Below the pieces are notes generated by a model. The model saw nothing but the letters and a program-made list of their open reading frames with translations, was not told the origin of the DNA and made no database searches. From a bacterium BMS3Abin15 (lineage in GTDB: Bacteria; Patescibacteriota; Minisyncoccia; Moranbacterales; 2-12-FULL-40-10), in NCBI GenBank assembly GCA_002923195.1, contig BDTH01000076.1, forward strand, positions 1-42,951: a DNA stretch of 42,951 nucleotides. Direction: 5' to 3'. Of the stretch, positions 23,880-31,859 are shown piece after piece. Each line of letters opens with the position of its first letter. The stretch's first letter is position 1. Position numbers and translations under genes: made by a program.

Positions 23880-25043
23880 ATGAAATATTTTCAGAAACAA
23901 AAAAATAACCTATCAGGCGCAACATGGATTTGGGCGGTTGTAATTGTTTTTTTAGTTGTGATACTGGTAGTAACCGTCGGAGCATTTTTCAAGAGGACAA
24001 CTAGCCTAAATACGGAAAAATCAAAACAAGAAGAATCTTCACGAACATCGCAGCAAATTTCTTATATTCGATCAGTTAAGGATAACGAAGAAATGTCATT
24101 GCTGGGAGCCCATGAATTTGCCATCAGGGACAATTATTTGTATGTGACCACCGTTAGAGATCATGGCTTGGAGATTATGGATATAACCAACCCGGCCAAC
24201 CCTAAGCATATTGGAGCATTTTTTGACAATGACGAAACTCTGATGAGAAAAATTCATAGCGTGGCTCTTTATAGTAATTATGCATTTCTAGGAAGTATGG
24301 AGGATAATGCCATACAAGTTCTTGATATTTCAAATCCCAAAAATATATTGCCCGTGAAGTCGCTTAAGCTAAATTTCAAAGGCATTCACGGAATGTCGAT
24401 ACATGGAAGCTATCTCTATATTGCCTATTCTTCTGATGATACGGTTGAAATAATTGATATTTCTGATCCGACGAATCCGAAGGTCGCTGTTACATTATCC
24501 GATAATGATCAGATGTCCCTAGGAGCTCCGCATGAGTTTTTATTTGTGGGTAGTTATGCTTATGTTATTTCCGGAACTGAAGGTATGGAGATACTGGATA
24601 TTTCCGATCCGACTAACCCAAAACATGTAGCGGCAGTAAAGGATAATGATAAAGTCGCGCTTAGCGGGGGACATGGCATGGATGTCGCGGGGAATTATAT
24701 TTATACCGCTAGTTATGTTGACGGTTTTGCAATTTTTGATATTACGAATCCACAAAACCCCGTCCAAGTAGCAAAGATAGATCCAACTGAAAATAATGGC
24801 CTTATATCAGCTGCAGATGTGGATGTTTCAGGCAAGTATGCGTTCGTTGTTTCTGAGGTGGGTAATGCCGTCGTTATGATTGATGTTTCTAATCCTGCAA
24901 ATCCAATTATTAAAGATATGATTAGGGATGATGGTTCTGGAGATATGTTTCTTTGGAATGGACATTACGTGGAAACCTACAATAATTATATTTATGTAGC
25001 TGGATTACAGGATGGATTCGGGATTGTAAAGATCTTGGAGTAA
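23880..25043 (+). CDS. Membrane-anchored LVIVD-repeat beta-propeller protein
   Basis: The 387-residue protein has an N-terminal membrane anchor (about 17-37, IWAVVIVFLVVILVVTVGAFF), a short polar linker and then about seven repeats with the LVIVD signature, for example GLEIMDITNPANPKHIGAF, VEIIDISDPTNPKVAVTL, GMEILDISDPTNPKHVAAV and FAIFDITNPQNPVQVAKI. Such repeats form beta-propellers in surface proteins of unknown function. It is likely displayed outside the cell. It lies between two histidine kinases, so a sensing or ligand-binding accessory role is plausible but unproven. No SD. Confidence 0.82.
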   Translation: MKYFQKQKNNLSGATWIWAVVIVFLVVILVVTVGAFFKRTTSLNTEKSKQEESSRTSQQISYIRSVKDNEEMSLLGAHEFAIRDNYLYVTTVRDHGLEIMDITNPANPKHIGAFFDNDETLMRKIHSVALYSNYAFLGSMEDNAIQVLDISNPKNILPVKSLKLNFKGIHGMSIHGSYLYIAYSSDDTVEIIDISDPTNPKVAVTLSDNDQMSLGAPHEFLFVGSYAYVISGTEGMEILDISDPTNPKHVAAVKDNDKVALSGGHGMDVAGNYIYTASYVDGFAIFDITNPQNPVQVAKIDPTENNGLISAADVDVSGKYAFVVSEVGNAVVMIDVSNPANPIIKDMIRDDGSGDMFLWNGHYVETYNNYIYVAGLQDGFGIVKILE

Positions 25044-25074
25044 TTAAGTAAAAATTGGAACAATACAATAAGAT

Positions 25075-26526
25075 ATGAAATACTCTGCTTGGCATATAAT
25101 TGCTTTTTTGTTTACCCTGATTGGCATTCTGGCGATACTTTTTGTGGTGGGCATATCCTTTTTCTTCCACCGCTTTAATGTTAATCAGGTGGTGAATGAC
25201 AAAATTACAGACCTGGAACTTATATCTAATACGATAGCCGGACCATCGTGGACGGTAAAAGAGTCTTATCCCGGAACTATAGAAAATACGTTTAGGGGAG
25301 TGTTGAAGATGCCAGGGGTAAAATTTATACGTCTAATTAGTTCCGAAAGCAATATAATTGAAAAAAGTGGCAACATAGATGAGGTAAATAATGTGAATAT
25401 TGATAACCTGCCATTGTTCAGTAGAGACGTTTCTGTCCGTGATGGGACGCTTGATGGAGAATTAATTAAGGAATTCAGCATAAAAACGAGAGATGGGAGT
25501 GATTTGTGGATGGGAGTTTCCTTAATAAATGTAAAGAAAAATATTTTATTTTCCGCAGTTTTGATGGGGATAGTCGCTATGGTGTTAATGACCATAACAA
25601 TCATGGTGGTATTTTTACTGGTTCGCTATGTATTTATGAGTCCGTTAGCAGTATTGATGAGTGCATTCGGAAAATTAAAAAATAGCGATTATGACGTTCA
25701 GTTGGGAAAAGCCAGGATTATTGAGATGCAAGAAGTGTTTGATTCGTTTAATCAGATGGTCGCCAAGGTAAAAGAAGCAGAAGTAAAACTAGCGGAAGAA
25801 CTGAAAAGAGCTAAGGAAATCGACCGCATGAAGTCAGAATTTATCTCCGTTGCCGCCCACCAGCTTCGCACCCCTCTTTCTGCCGTTAAGTGGACAATGA
25901 AAATGCTGATAGACGGAGATATCGGCCATCTGACCCATGAGCAGAGAACTTTTTTGATGCAGGGATACATAAGCAACGAGAGAATAATAAACTTAGTTAA
26001 CGATTTATTAAATGTAGCCAGGATTGAAGAAGGTCGTTTTGGATATAAATTTGCCATGATTCAGATAGAAGATTTGATTGAGAGCATAGTTCTTGACATT
26101 AAGCATAAAGTGAAGGAAAAGGAACTAGATTTCAAATTTGAAAGATCCGGACTTCCGAAACCGCCAAAAATTAAAATAGATCCTTCCAAGATGCGATTAG
26201 TTATACAGAATTTACTGGACAATGCCGTTAAATATACGCCCAAAAAGGGTAAGGTGACAATTTCCGTTAAGTATAGTAAACTGGGAGTAGAAGTGGCTAT
26301 TAAGGATACTGGCATGGGCATTCCTAAAGAACAGCAGAAACAGTTATTTACTAAATTTTTCCGGGGCAATAATGCTGTTAAATCGCAAACAGAGGGAACC
26401 GGCCTGGGACTTTTTATTGTAAAGAATATTGTCGAAAAGCATTATGGAAAAATATGGGCGGAGAGTGAAGAAAACAAAGGTACTACATTCCGCTTTACTA
26501 TTCCATTTCAAGCCGACATAGAATAA
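25075..26526 (+). CDS. Sensor histidine kinase with periplasmic-type sensor and HAMP-like linker (kinase 2)
   Basis: The 483-residue protein has two transmembrane segments (about 7-31 and 157-185) that flank an extracytoplasmic sensor of about 125 residues. A HAMP-like region (186-240) and coiled-coil lead to HisKA (SVAAHQLRTPLSAVKW, His262) and HATPase_c (NLLDNAVKYTPKKG, DTGMGIPKEQ, GTGLGLFIVKNI). This differs in architecture from kinases 1 and 3. The two receiver proteins follow within 20-83 nt, so kinase 2 is the best candidate partner for them. Confidence 0.92.
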   Translation: MKYSAWHIIAFLFTLIGILAILFVVGISFFFHRFNVNQVVNDKITDLELISNTIAGPSWTVKESYPGTIENTFRGVLKMPGVKFIRLISSESNIIEKSGNIDEVNNVNIDNLPLFSRDVSVRDGTLDGELIKEFSIKTRDGSDLWMGVSLINVKKNILFSAVLMGIVAMVLMTITIMVVFLLVRYVFMSPLAVLMSAFGKLKNSDYDVQLGKARIIEMQEVFDSFNQMVAKVKEAEVKLAEELKRAKEIDRMKSEFISVAAHQLRTPLSAVKWTMKMLIDGDIGHLTHEQRTFLMQGYISNERIINLVNDLLNVARIEEGRFGYKFAMIQIEDLIESIVLDIKHKVKEKELDFKFERSGLPKPPKIKIDPSKMRLVIQNLLDNAVKYTPKKGKVTISVKYSKLGVEVAIKDTGMGIPKEQQKQLFTKFFRGNNAVKSQTEGTGLGLFIVKNIVEKHYGKIWAESEENKGTTFRFTIPFQADIE

Positions 26527-26565
26527 CTAATAATTTTTTGAAAATTTAGCAAACTTAATAAAACT

Positions 26566-26591
26566 CTAATATTTTATAAATAAAATATTAG
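26566..26591. promoter_or_regulatory. Perfect palindrome upstream of the REC-REC gene
   Basis: CTAATATTTTAT (26566-26577) and ATAAAATATTAG (26580-26591) are perfect 12-bp inverted arms with an AA spacer, 17 nt before ATG 26609. There is no T-run, so it is an operator or leader hairpin candidate rather than a terminator. Confidence 0.5.
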
Positions 26592-26608
26592 AAGTTCCAC
26601 TAAGAAAT

Positions 26609-27400
26609 ATGTCTAAGAAACAAAAAATATTAATCGTCGAAGACGAAAAAATTCTACTGGATGCTATAGCTAAAAAGCTCCAAAAAGAAGATTATGAAAT
26701 CGTCACTGCTTTGGATGGAGAAGAGGGGCTTGAAAAGATAGAGAAAGAAAGGCCTGATCTGATTCTTTTAGACATCTTGATGCCTAAGGTTAATGGCATA
26801 GAAGTTTTGGAGAAGATGCATAATGACGAAGAGCTTTCAAAAATACCTGTGATAATAATTTCCAACTCCGGACAGCCGGTAGAAATAGAGAAAGCGTTAT
26901 CTTTAGGCGTGAGAGATTATTTAGTCAAGGCCGAATTTGATCCTGACGAGGTGCTTAAGAAGGTAAACAACGTTCTTTTGGGAGAAGATAGTGGCTCCGG
27001 AGAATCAGAAAAAGGAAGTAATGCATCGAAAAAGGTGTTGATCATTGAGGATGATCAACTGCTACGCGATTTGTGCAGCCGAAAAATTATCTCAGAAGGC
27101 TTTAATGTGGAGACAGCCATTGATCCTAAGGTAGGATTAGATAAGGTAATAAAATTTAAACCCGATATTATTTTGTTAGATTTAGTTCTTCCAGGAATGA
27201 GCGGCTTTGATGTTCTAAAAGAGATAAAATCTAATTCTGATAAAGAAATAGCAAAAATACCGGTAATAATCCTTTCTAATTTGGGGCAGGAGTCGGATAT
27301 TAAAAAAGGAGAGGAGCTGGGAGCAGAGGATTACCTGATAAAAGCTACGACCACTACCGATGAAATTGTAAAAAAAGTAAAAAAGGTGCTGGGAGCTTAA
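26609..27400 (+). CDS. Tandem receiver-domain protein (REC-REC), no output domain
   Basis: The 263-residue protein is made of two CheY-like receivers joined by a Ser/Gly-rich linker (125-140). REC1 has ILIVEDE, phospho-acceptor Asp55 in LLLDILMP and Lys107; REC2 has VLIIEDDQ, Asp191 in LLDLVLPG and Lys245. Both look phosphorylatable. No DNA-binding or enzymatic domain follows. It may act as a phosphate relay or by protein contact, perhaps with the FtsA/PilM-type envelope machinery or with kinase 2, but no target can be read here. No SD. Confidence 0.93.
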   Translation: MSKKQKILIVEDEKILLDAIAKKLQKEDYEIVTALDGEEGLEKIEKERPDLILLDILMPKVNGIEVLEKMHNDEELSKIPVIIISNSGQPVEIEKALSLGVRDYLVKAEFDPDEVLKKVNNVLLGEDSGSGESEKGSNASKKVLIIEDDQLLRDLCSRKIISEGFNVETAIDPKVGLDKVIKFKPDIILLDLVLPGMSGFDVLKEIKSNSDKEIAKIPVIILSNLGQESDIKKGEELGAEDYLIKATTTTDEIVKKVKKVLGA

Positions 27401-27419
27401 ATTAATATAAGGCTATATC

Positions 27420-27845
27420 ATGGATGAAAAACAAAATAAAACCGCGGTTTATTATGTGGAAGACGAGCCCGATTTGGTTGAGCTTTGTAAAATCGCATTT
27501 CAAATAAACGGATTTAATATGCAGAGTGTCGCAACGGGAGAAGGGGCGATGGAAGATGTAAAAAAAATCATAAACAAAGAAATTGATCCTCCCAGCGCAT
27601 TTATTCTTGATATTCTTCTGCCGGGTATCTCTGGAATGGATATTTTAAGGGAAATAAGAAAACATAAAGAACTTAATAGAATTCCGATCGTGCTGTTTAC
27701 CAACTATAGCGATAAAAAAATACGAGATGAAGCGGAAAATACGGAAAATACCGAGTACGTGTTAAAAACAGATGTTATACCAACCCAGCTGGTTAAGATT
27801 GTGTCTAAGAAAATAGAAGAATCCAAAGTAAAGTACAAGAAATAA
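27420..27845 (+). CDS. Stand-alone receiver-domain response regulator
   Basis: The 141-residue single REC domain has AVYYVEDEP (Glu14, Asp15 acidic pair), phospho-acceptor Asp64 in FILDILLPG, Thr94 in LFTNYSD and Lys116 in YVLKTD. No output domain is present. It follows the REC-REC gene by 19 nt, and both lie just downstream of kinase 2, giving three receivers for three kinases in this neighbourhood. A terminator ends the unit. No SD. Confidence 0.92.
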   Translation: MDEKQNKTAVYYVEDEPDLVELCKIAFQINGFNMQSVATGEGAMEDVKKIINKEIDPPSAFILDILLPGISGMDILREIRKHKELNRIPIVLFTNYSDKKIRDEAENTENTEYVLKTDVIPTQLVKIVSKKIEESKVKYKK

Positions 27846-27873
27846 CGTATATTTAATTAAGATTATCTATATC

Positions 27874-27905
27874 AAAAAAGAGCGGTGATGACCGCTTTTT
27901 TATTT
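27874..27905 (+). terminator. Intrinsic terminator after the receiver genes
   Basis: AAAAAGAGCGGT pairs with ACCGCTTTTT around a GATG loop, with a T-run on the 3' side. Confidence 0.8.
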
Positions 27906-27991
27906 TAAAATTTTTCAAGATGCGATTTTTACCAATAGTGGGGCGCAGTATAACGATGTAATGACGGTTCGATTCTGCTTATCCTGGTACG

Positions 27992-28021
27992 TTGTAAAAC
28001 TTTTTAAAAATACGGTATAAT
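27992..28021 (+). promoter_or_regulatory. Promoter for the small membrane protein
   Basis: TTGTAA (27992-27997), an 18-bp spacer and TATAAT (28016-28021). The leader then carries an inverted repeat, AAGCTATA and TATAGCTT (about 28032-28063), before the SD and GTG start. Confidence 0.5.
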
Positions 28022-28117
28022 TAAAGCAGTTAAGCTATATTTGGGCTTGGCTTCAGTATAGCTTTCCGTGTTTTTTTTAAACAAGGAATATCGGCCATAA
28101 ATTGGCAAGGAGGAGAG

Positions 28118-28336
28118 GTGACAATAAGTGAAATATTTGAATTAGGATGGCTTGTGATAAAAAATATTTTCGTATCATTCTTTGGGCCTATTGCCGAGAT
28201 GATATGGAGCCTAACCTATTCCTTCTGGTATTTATTGATTGAAACCCGTGATCCAGTACTTGTAGCTCTCTTGATTGTTCTGGCTTTAGTTACAGTGGTT
28301 GTTGTTTTTGAAAAAACTCCAAAGAAAACACAGTGA
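28118..28336 (+). CDS. Small membrane protein, unknown
   Basis: The 72-residue protein starts at GTG 28118, chosen because of the strong SD AAGGAGGAGAG ending one nucleotide before it. It has two hydrophobic stretches (about 8-43 and 48-64, LVALLIVLALVTVVVVF) and a short basic tail (EKTPKKTQ). I recognise no family. It is monocistronic by its promoter and a hairpin at its stop codon. The strong SD sets it apart from the receiver genes upstream and alkD downstream. Confidence 0.7.
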   Translation: MTISEIFELGWLVIKNIFVSFFGPIAEMIWSLTYSFWYLLIETRDPVLVALLIVLALVTVVVVFEKTPKKTQ

Positions 28337-28357
28337 GCGACAAATTGTCGCTCACTG
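28331..28357 (+). terminator. Perfect 12-bp hairpin over the stop codon, no T-run
   Basis: CAGTGAGCGACA and TGTCGCTCACTG pair perfectly around an AAT loop. The stop codon TGA (28334-28336) is in the 5' arm. CATCTCAAAATTTG follows, so it is not a standard intrinsic terminator; an mRNA 3'-end stabiliser or a DNA palindrome are alternatives. Confidence 0.5.
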
Positions 28358-28384
28358 CATCTCAAAATTTGAACAATTTAAAAT

Positions 28385-29092
28385 ATGACCGACCTTAAAT
28401 TTTTAAGAAAAGAATTAAAATTAAAATCTGATCCAAGGAGAGCGAAGCTCTTGCAGGGATTTTTCAAGACTGGTCCTGGCGAATATGGAGAAGGAGATAT
28501 CTTTTTGGGCATTACTGTGCCAGAGGTGAGAAAAACCGCAACCAAATTCAATGAATTAAAATTTTCAGATGTAAAAAAACTACTGGGATCAAAAATTCAC
28601 GAGGAGCGTCTGACAGCCTTGCTTATCCTGGTTCATAATTTCAACATAGGAAATGAAGCTGAACGGAACAAAATATTCAAATTTTATTTAGCCAATACTA
28701 AAAACATAAATAACTGGGACTTAGTGGACTTATCGGCGCATAAAATAGTGGGGGAACATATCCTAGATAGATCAAGAAATATATTATACAAACTAGCCCG
28801 TTCAAAAAAATTGTGGGAAAAAAGAATATCAATAATTTCAACGTTTGCGTTCATAAGAGACAACGAGCTTAAGGATAGCTTAAAAATTTCAGAAATACTG
28901 CTTAATGACGACCATGATCTAATCCACAAAGCGGTTGGCTGGGTCTTGAGGGAGGTGGGAAAGAAGTCATTAGCAACGGAAGAAAAATTTTTAAAAAAAC
29001 ATTATAAAAAAATGCCCCGAACGATGCTAAGATACGCCATAGAAAAGTTTCCGGAGAAAAAAAGAAAAGCTTATTTAAAGGGGAATATCTAA
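28385..29092 (+). CDS. AlkD-like DNA alkylation repair protein (HEAT-repeat)
   Basis: This 235-residue all-helical protein belongs to the AlkC/AlkD DNA glycosylase family, which excises alkylated bases. Seen are FFKTGPGEYGEGDIFLGITVP near the N-terminus (given here split: FFKTGPGEYGEGD, IFLGITVP), then NNWDLVDLSAHKIVGEH, KLWEKRISIISTFAFIRD, DLIHKAVGWVLREVGKKS and MPRTMLRYAIEKFP, the usual AlkD landmarks. The WDLVD segment contains the conserved Asp of the active-site cleft. Length normal. The Nudix gene follows after 16 nt, pairing DNA repair with possible nucleotide-pool cleaning. Confidence 0.9.
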   Translation: MTDLKFLRKELKLKSDPRRAKLLQGFFKTGPGEYGEGDIFLGITVPEVRKTATKFNELKFSDVKKLLGSKIHEERLTALLILVHNFNIGNEAERNKIFKFYLANTKNINNWDLVDLSAHKIVGEHILDRSRNILYKLARSKKLWEKRISIISTFAFIRDNELKDSLKISEILLNDDHDLIHKAVGWVLREVGKKSLATEEKFLKKHYKKMPRTMLRYAIEKFPEKKRKAYLKGNI

Positions 29093-29108
29093 TTTTTTTA
29101 ATTGTATC

Positions 29109-29555
29109 ATGAAAACAGACTTAGTAATTGCAGGATATATTATTCATCAAGATAAAGCTCTGCTTATTCATCACAAGAAGCTGGACTCATGGCTTCCTGT
29201 TGGCGGGCATATTGATGAAAATGAAACACCCGACCAAGCATTGCTCCGCGAAATTAAAGAAGAAGTCGATATTGACGTAGAAATACTTAATAAAAGTGAT
29301 ATTCCTTTAGGCGGTAACACCAAGCGCAATCTTGCTACGCCTTTTTGTGTTAATATTCATTCAGTTGGAGACCACGACCATTGTTGTTTATTTTATGTCT
29401 GTAAAGCTATAAATCCGGAACAATTGAAAATAAATGAGGAATTAAAAAATTTTAAATGGTTTACGAAAGATGATTTAAATAAAAATCATGTTCCTGTTGA
29501 TGTAAGAAACATATGCTTAAGAGCTTTTGACTTATACAACAGTTTTTCAAAGTAG
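29109..29555 (+). CDS. Nudix hydrolase
   Basis: This 148-residue protein has a Nudix box starting at Gly33: Glu39, Arg47-Glu48, Glu51 and Glu52 are in place (REIKEEVDI). The Gly normally found after EEx is Asp54, a common tolerated change. Nudix enzymes hydrolyse nucleoside diphosphates linked to other groups; the substrate cannot be read from the sequence. SWLPVGGHID just before the box is typical of the MutT/NTP-pyrophosphohydrolase-like subgroup. It follows alkD closely and may be co-transcribed with it. Confidence 0.9.
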   Translation: MKTDLVIAGYIIHQDKALLIHHKKLDSWLPVGGHIDENETPDQALLREIKEEVDIDVEILNKSDIPLGGNTKRNLATPFCVNIHSVGDHDHCCLFYVCKAINPEQLKINEELKNFKWFTKDDLNKNHVPVDVRNICLRAFDLYNSFSK

Positions 29556-29605
29556 CACTTATCTAAAACGTTTAGCTAAATTTAATTAATAATTAAAATA
29601 AACCT

Positions 29606-29968
29606 ATGAGCTTATTAAAGCAATGGATTATAATCTCGCTGGTGATTTTTGCTGTCGCCTATATCGCTCCCGGAATAATGGTGGCCAATTTTACCACTGC
29701 CGTAGTTACGGCGGTAATTTTGGGACTTATCAACGCTTTCTTGCGTCCAATACTCATAATTTTCACGCTGCCCATTAATATTTTGACCTTGGGACTGTTT
29801 ACTTTCGTCATCAATGCCTTATTGGTTATGCTGACTGATAAATTAATCATAGGGTTTAGCGTGGCCAGCTTCGGGTGGGCGCTTATTTTAAGCTTGATAC
29901 TTTCTATCGTTAATTTCAGCATTAGCCACCGGGGAGAGAAATATGACGCGGAGAAATTCGGCAGTTAA
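29606..29968 (+). CDS. Holin-4-superfamily-like small membrane protein
   Basis: The 120-residue protein has four hydrophobic helices (about 6-25, 30-50, 55-80 and 85-107) and conserved segments NAFLRPILIIFTLPINILTLGLF in pieces (NAFLRPIL, LPINILTLGLFTFVINALL) typical of the phage-holin-family 4/YvlD-like proteins found in many bacteria. Despite the name, these chromosomal proteins are not shown to lyse cells. Function unknown. It is followed at 32 nt by the AbrB-like mini gene. Confidence 0.82.
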   Translation: MSLLKQWIIISLVIFAVAYIAPGIMVANFTTAVVTAVILGLINAFLRPILIIFTLPINILTLGLFTFVINALLVMLTDKLIIGFSVASFGWALILSLILSIVNFSISHRGEKYDAEKFGS

Positions 29969-29974
29969 ATAATA

Positions 29975-29994
29975 GTACATACCTTAGTACGTAC
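29975..29994. promoter_or_regulatory. Candidate operator A: GTACATAC-N4-GTACGTAC
   Basis: Two 8-bp half-sites separated by CTTA lie 6 nt before the AbrB-like ATG (30001). A perfect 14-bp palindrome TTAGTACGTACTAA (29984-29997) overlaps it. The same 8-4-8 layout occurs at 38214-38233. Autoregulation by the AbrB-like protein is inference. Confidence 0.4.
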
Positions 29995-30000
29995 TAAAAA

Positions 30001-30165
30001 ATGAAAAAATATATTAACAAGCTATCTAAAACTTCGAAGTATAGTTATTATCTTGTAATTCCCAAAGAAATTATTGACAAGTACGGCTGGAAAGAAAAAC
30101 AGAAGCTAGTCGTTAAAGATAAGGGAAGGGGAAAACTTGAAATACACGATTGGAGGAGAAAATAA
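30001..30165 (+). CDS. Mini AbrB/SpoVT-like DNA-binding protein
   Basis: The 54-residue ORF reads MKKYINKLSKTSKYSYYLVI, then PKEIIDKYGWKEKQKLVVKD and KGRGKLEIHDWRRK. The pattern S-Y-Y-L-V-IPKEIIDKYGWKEKQKLVV is the swapped-hairpin AbrB/MazE core (x-IPKEI-x-x-x-GW-x-x-G-type). AbrB-like proteins are dimeric transcription factors or antitoxins. No toxin gene is adjacent: a holin-like gene is upstream and a kinase downstream. A palindrome lies just in front of its start codon. No SD. Confidence 0.7.
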   Translation: MKKYINKLSKTSKYSYYLVIPKEIIDKYGWKEKQKLVVKDKGRGKLEIHDWRRK

Positions 30166-30195
30166 ATTATATTTTAAGAATTGCAGCCTGATTTT

Positions 30196-31836
30196 ATGTC
30201 GCATATAAATGATTTTTTAGCCAGTGTGCATTATTTAAACCACCCGTATCTCTCCGGTTTGAGCGCGTTAATACTTTTGTCGTTGGGTGTTTTTGTTTTT
30301 TTAAAAAATAAAAAATCTGAGCTATACAGGGTCTTCTTTTGGTTGAATTTTACAATTGGCGTTTGGTTTTTTGGCAATGCTTTAGTTATGGCTAACTTTA
30401 AGAATACTGATCTTGCGATTTTTTGGTTCAAGGTTGCCTATGTGGGAGCGATCCTCATCTCCGCAACTTATTATCATTTTTACCTAGCTTACTTTAAAAG
30501 AAGCAAAACGGTTCTTTATTACTTTATCTATGCTATTGCCGCGTTAGAAATTGTTTATTTGTGGTTTTTTGCAGACCTAAAGCCGTTGTCTTATGTTTTG
30601 CCAAATGTAGGTTTGGTTTTTCCATGGATATCACATTTTTCCTATCTTTTAATTTTTGACATGCTTAAGTACATTGTCATTTCAATAGCGGTAGCAGTGT
30701 CTTTTTTAAAAGTATGCAGAAAAGAGATAAATTATTCTAAAAAGGATCAGTTGAAATGGCTAGCAATATTGTTTTTTGTACTCTCGCTCGGCGCGCTAGA
30801 ATGGATAACAGTATTTAATATACCGCTCCATATGGCGTGGATAGTAGTGCCCATCTTTTCCGCGTTTATGGCCTACGCCATTCTCAAATACCAGCTAATG
30901 GATGTAAAGGTAGTAATTAAGAAAGCTTTCTTCTACTCAATAGGAATGGCATTAGTCAGTTGTTCTATTGTAGGCATAAGCTTCCTGGGAAGTTGGTTTG
31001 CAAAAAACATCCCCGGCTTTCAGTTTTGGATAGTGCCAGCGGTTGCTGGATTTTTCGCCTTTATAGTTGGTAACATTTTCTGGCAAAAATCAAAGCAGGT
31101 GGAAAAAGCTTATGCAGTGGAAAAACAGGCTCGTGAAGAACTTCAAAATCTCGGTGAAGTGAAGGATCAATTCATTCTTGCTACTCAGCATCATCTGAGA
31201 ACGCCGCTAAGTATAATAAAAGGGTATCTCTCTACGGTTCTGGAGAGTAATAGTATTAATTCTGAAGATAGGCAACATTTGGACAGAACCCTGGAATCTA
31301 CAGATCGGCTTATAGGTACAGTCAATGAACTTCTGGATGTTGCTCAAATAGAAGTCGGGAAAAAGACTCTGGACATTAAACCTATTAATATAAAAAAATT
31401 GATAGAAGAAATAATTGGGGAACTTAGCAATGAAGCTAAGGAAAAGAATATTGAAATTGAAATATTTCCCAATAAGGATTGGCCCGATGTTATGGCTGAT
31501 AAGGAAAAAATTAAAATAGCGCTTACTAACCTCATTGATAATGCTGTGAAATATACTAAAGAAGGGGAAATAATAATAATGGGCAAAAAAACAAAAGACT
31601 GTTTCCAGATATCCATTAAGGATACGGGCATTGGCGTTGATCCCAAAAAAATAAAGACTATATTTTCCAAGTATTTCGAAAGAGGTAAAGAGGCCAAGAA
31701 AATATTCACCACTGGCAGAGGCATTGGTCTTTTTATCGCTGCCAATATAATTAAAGCTCATAATGGAAAAATCTACGCTAAGAGCCAAGGTGTCGGTAAA
31801 GGCAGTGAATTCATTATAGAATTACCAATAAAATAA
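30196..31836 (+). CDS. Sensor histidine kinase with a multi-spanning N-terminal sensor (kinase 3)
   Basis: The start at ATG 30196 is preferred over an in-frame TTG at 30181. The protein of about 546 residues has some seven hydrophobic segments up to residue 230, a further pair at about 245-295, HisKA with ATQHHLRTPLS (His332) and HATPase_c with NLIDNAVKYTKEG, DTGIGVD and GRGIGLFIAANI. It is a paralogue of kinase 1: about 68 of 78 residues are identical across the ILKYQLMD...EKAY block and the catalytic half is also similar, but the sensor half differs. It also has His after the phospho-acceptor His. Partner regulator unknown. Confidence 0.9.
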   Translation: MSHINDFLASVHYLNHPYLSGLSALILLSLGVFVFLKNKKSELYRVFFWLNFTIGVWFFGNALVMANFKNTDLAIFWFKVAYVGAILISATYYHFYLAYFKRSKTVLYYFIYAIAALEIVYLWFFADLKPLSYVLPNVGLVFPWISHFSYLLIFDMLKYIVISIAVAVSFLKVCRKEINYSKKDQLKWLAILFFVLSLGALEWITVFNIPLHMAWIVVPIFSAFMAYAILKYQLMDVKVVIKKAFFYSIGMALVSCSIVGISFLGSWFAKNIPGFQFWIVPAVAGFFAFIVGNIFWQKSKQVEKAYAVEKQAREELQNLGEVKDQFILATQHHLRTPLSIIKGYLSTVLESNSINSEDRQHLDRTLESTDRLIGTVNELLDVAQIEVGKKTLDIKPINIKKLIEEIIGELSNEAKEKNIEIEIFPNKDWPDVMADKEKIKIALTNLIDNAVKYTKEGEIIIMGKKTKDCFQISIKDTGIGVDPKKIKTIFSKYFERGKEAKKIFTTGRGIGLFIAANIIKAHNGKIYAKSQGVGKGSEFIIELPIK

Positions 31837-31845
31837 TTTATATTG

Positions 31846-31851
31846 TATAAT
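31846..31851 (+). promoter_or_regulatory. -10 element implying a leaderless exonuclease mRNA
   Basis: TATAAT ends 8 nt before the ATG at 31860, so a normal start (6-8 nt after the -10) would fall at or within about 2 nt of the start codon. Confidence 0.45.
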
Positions 31852-31859
31852 TACGTATT

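Noticed and set aside
27950-28000. tRNA-like T-arm word GGTTCGATTC
   Set aside because: No acceptor stem, anticodon arm or D-arm can be formed around it.
29606-29968. Prophage signal from the holin-like gene
   Set aside because: No other phage genes nearby; this holin-superfamily type is a common chromosomal membrane protein.
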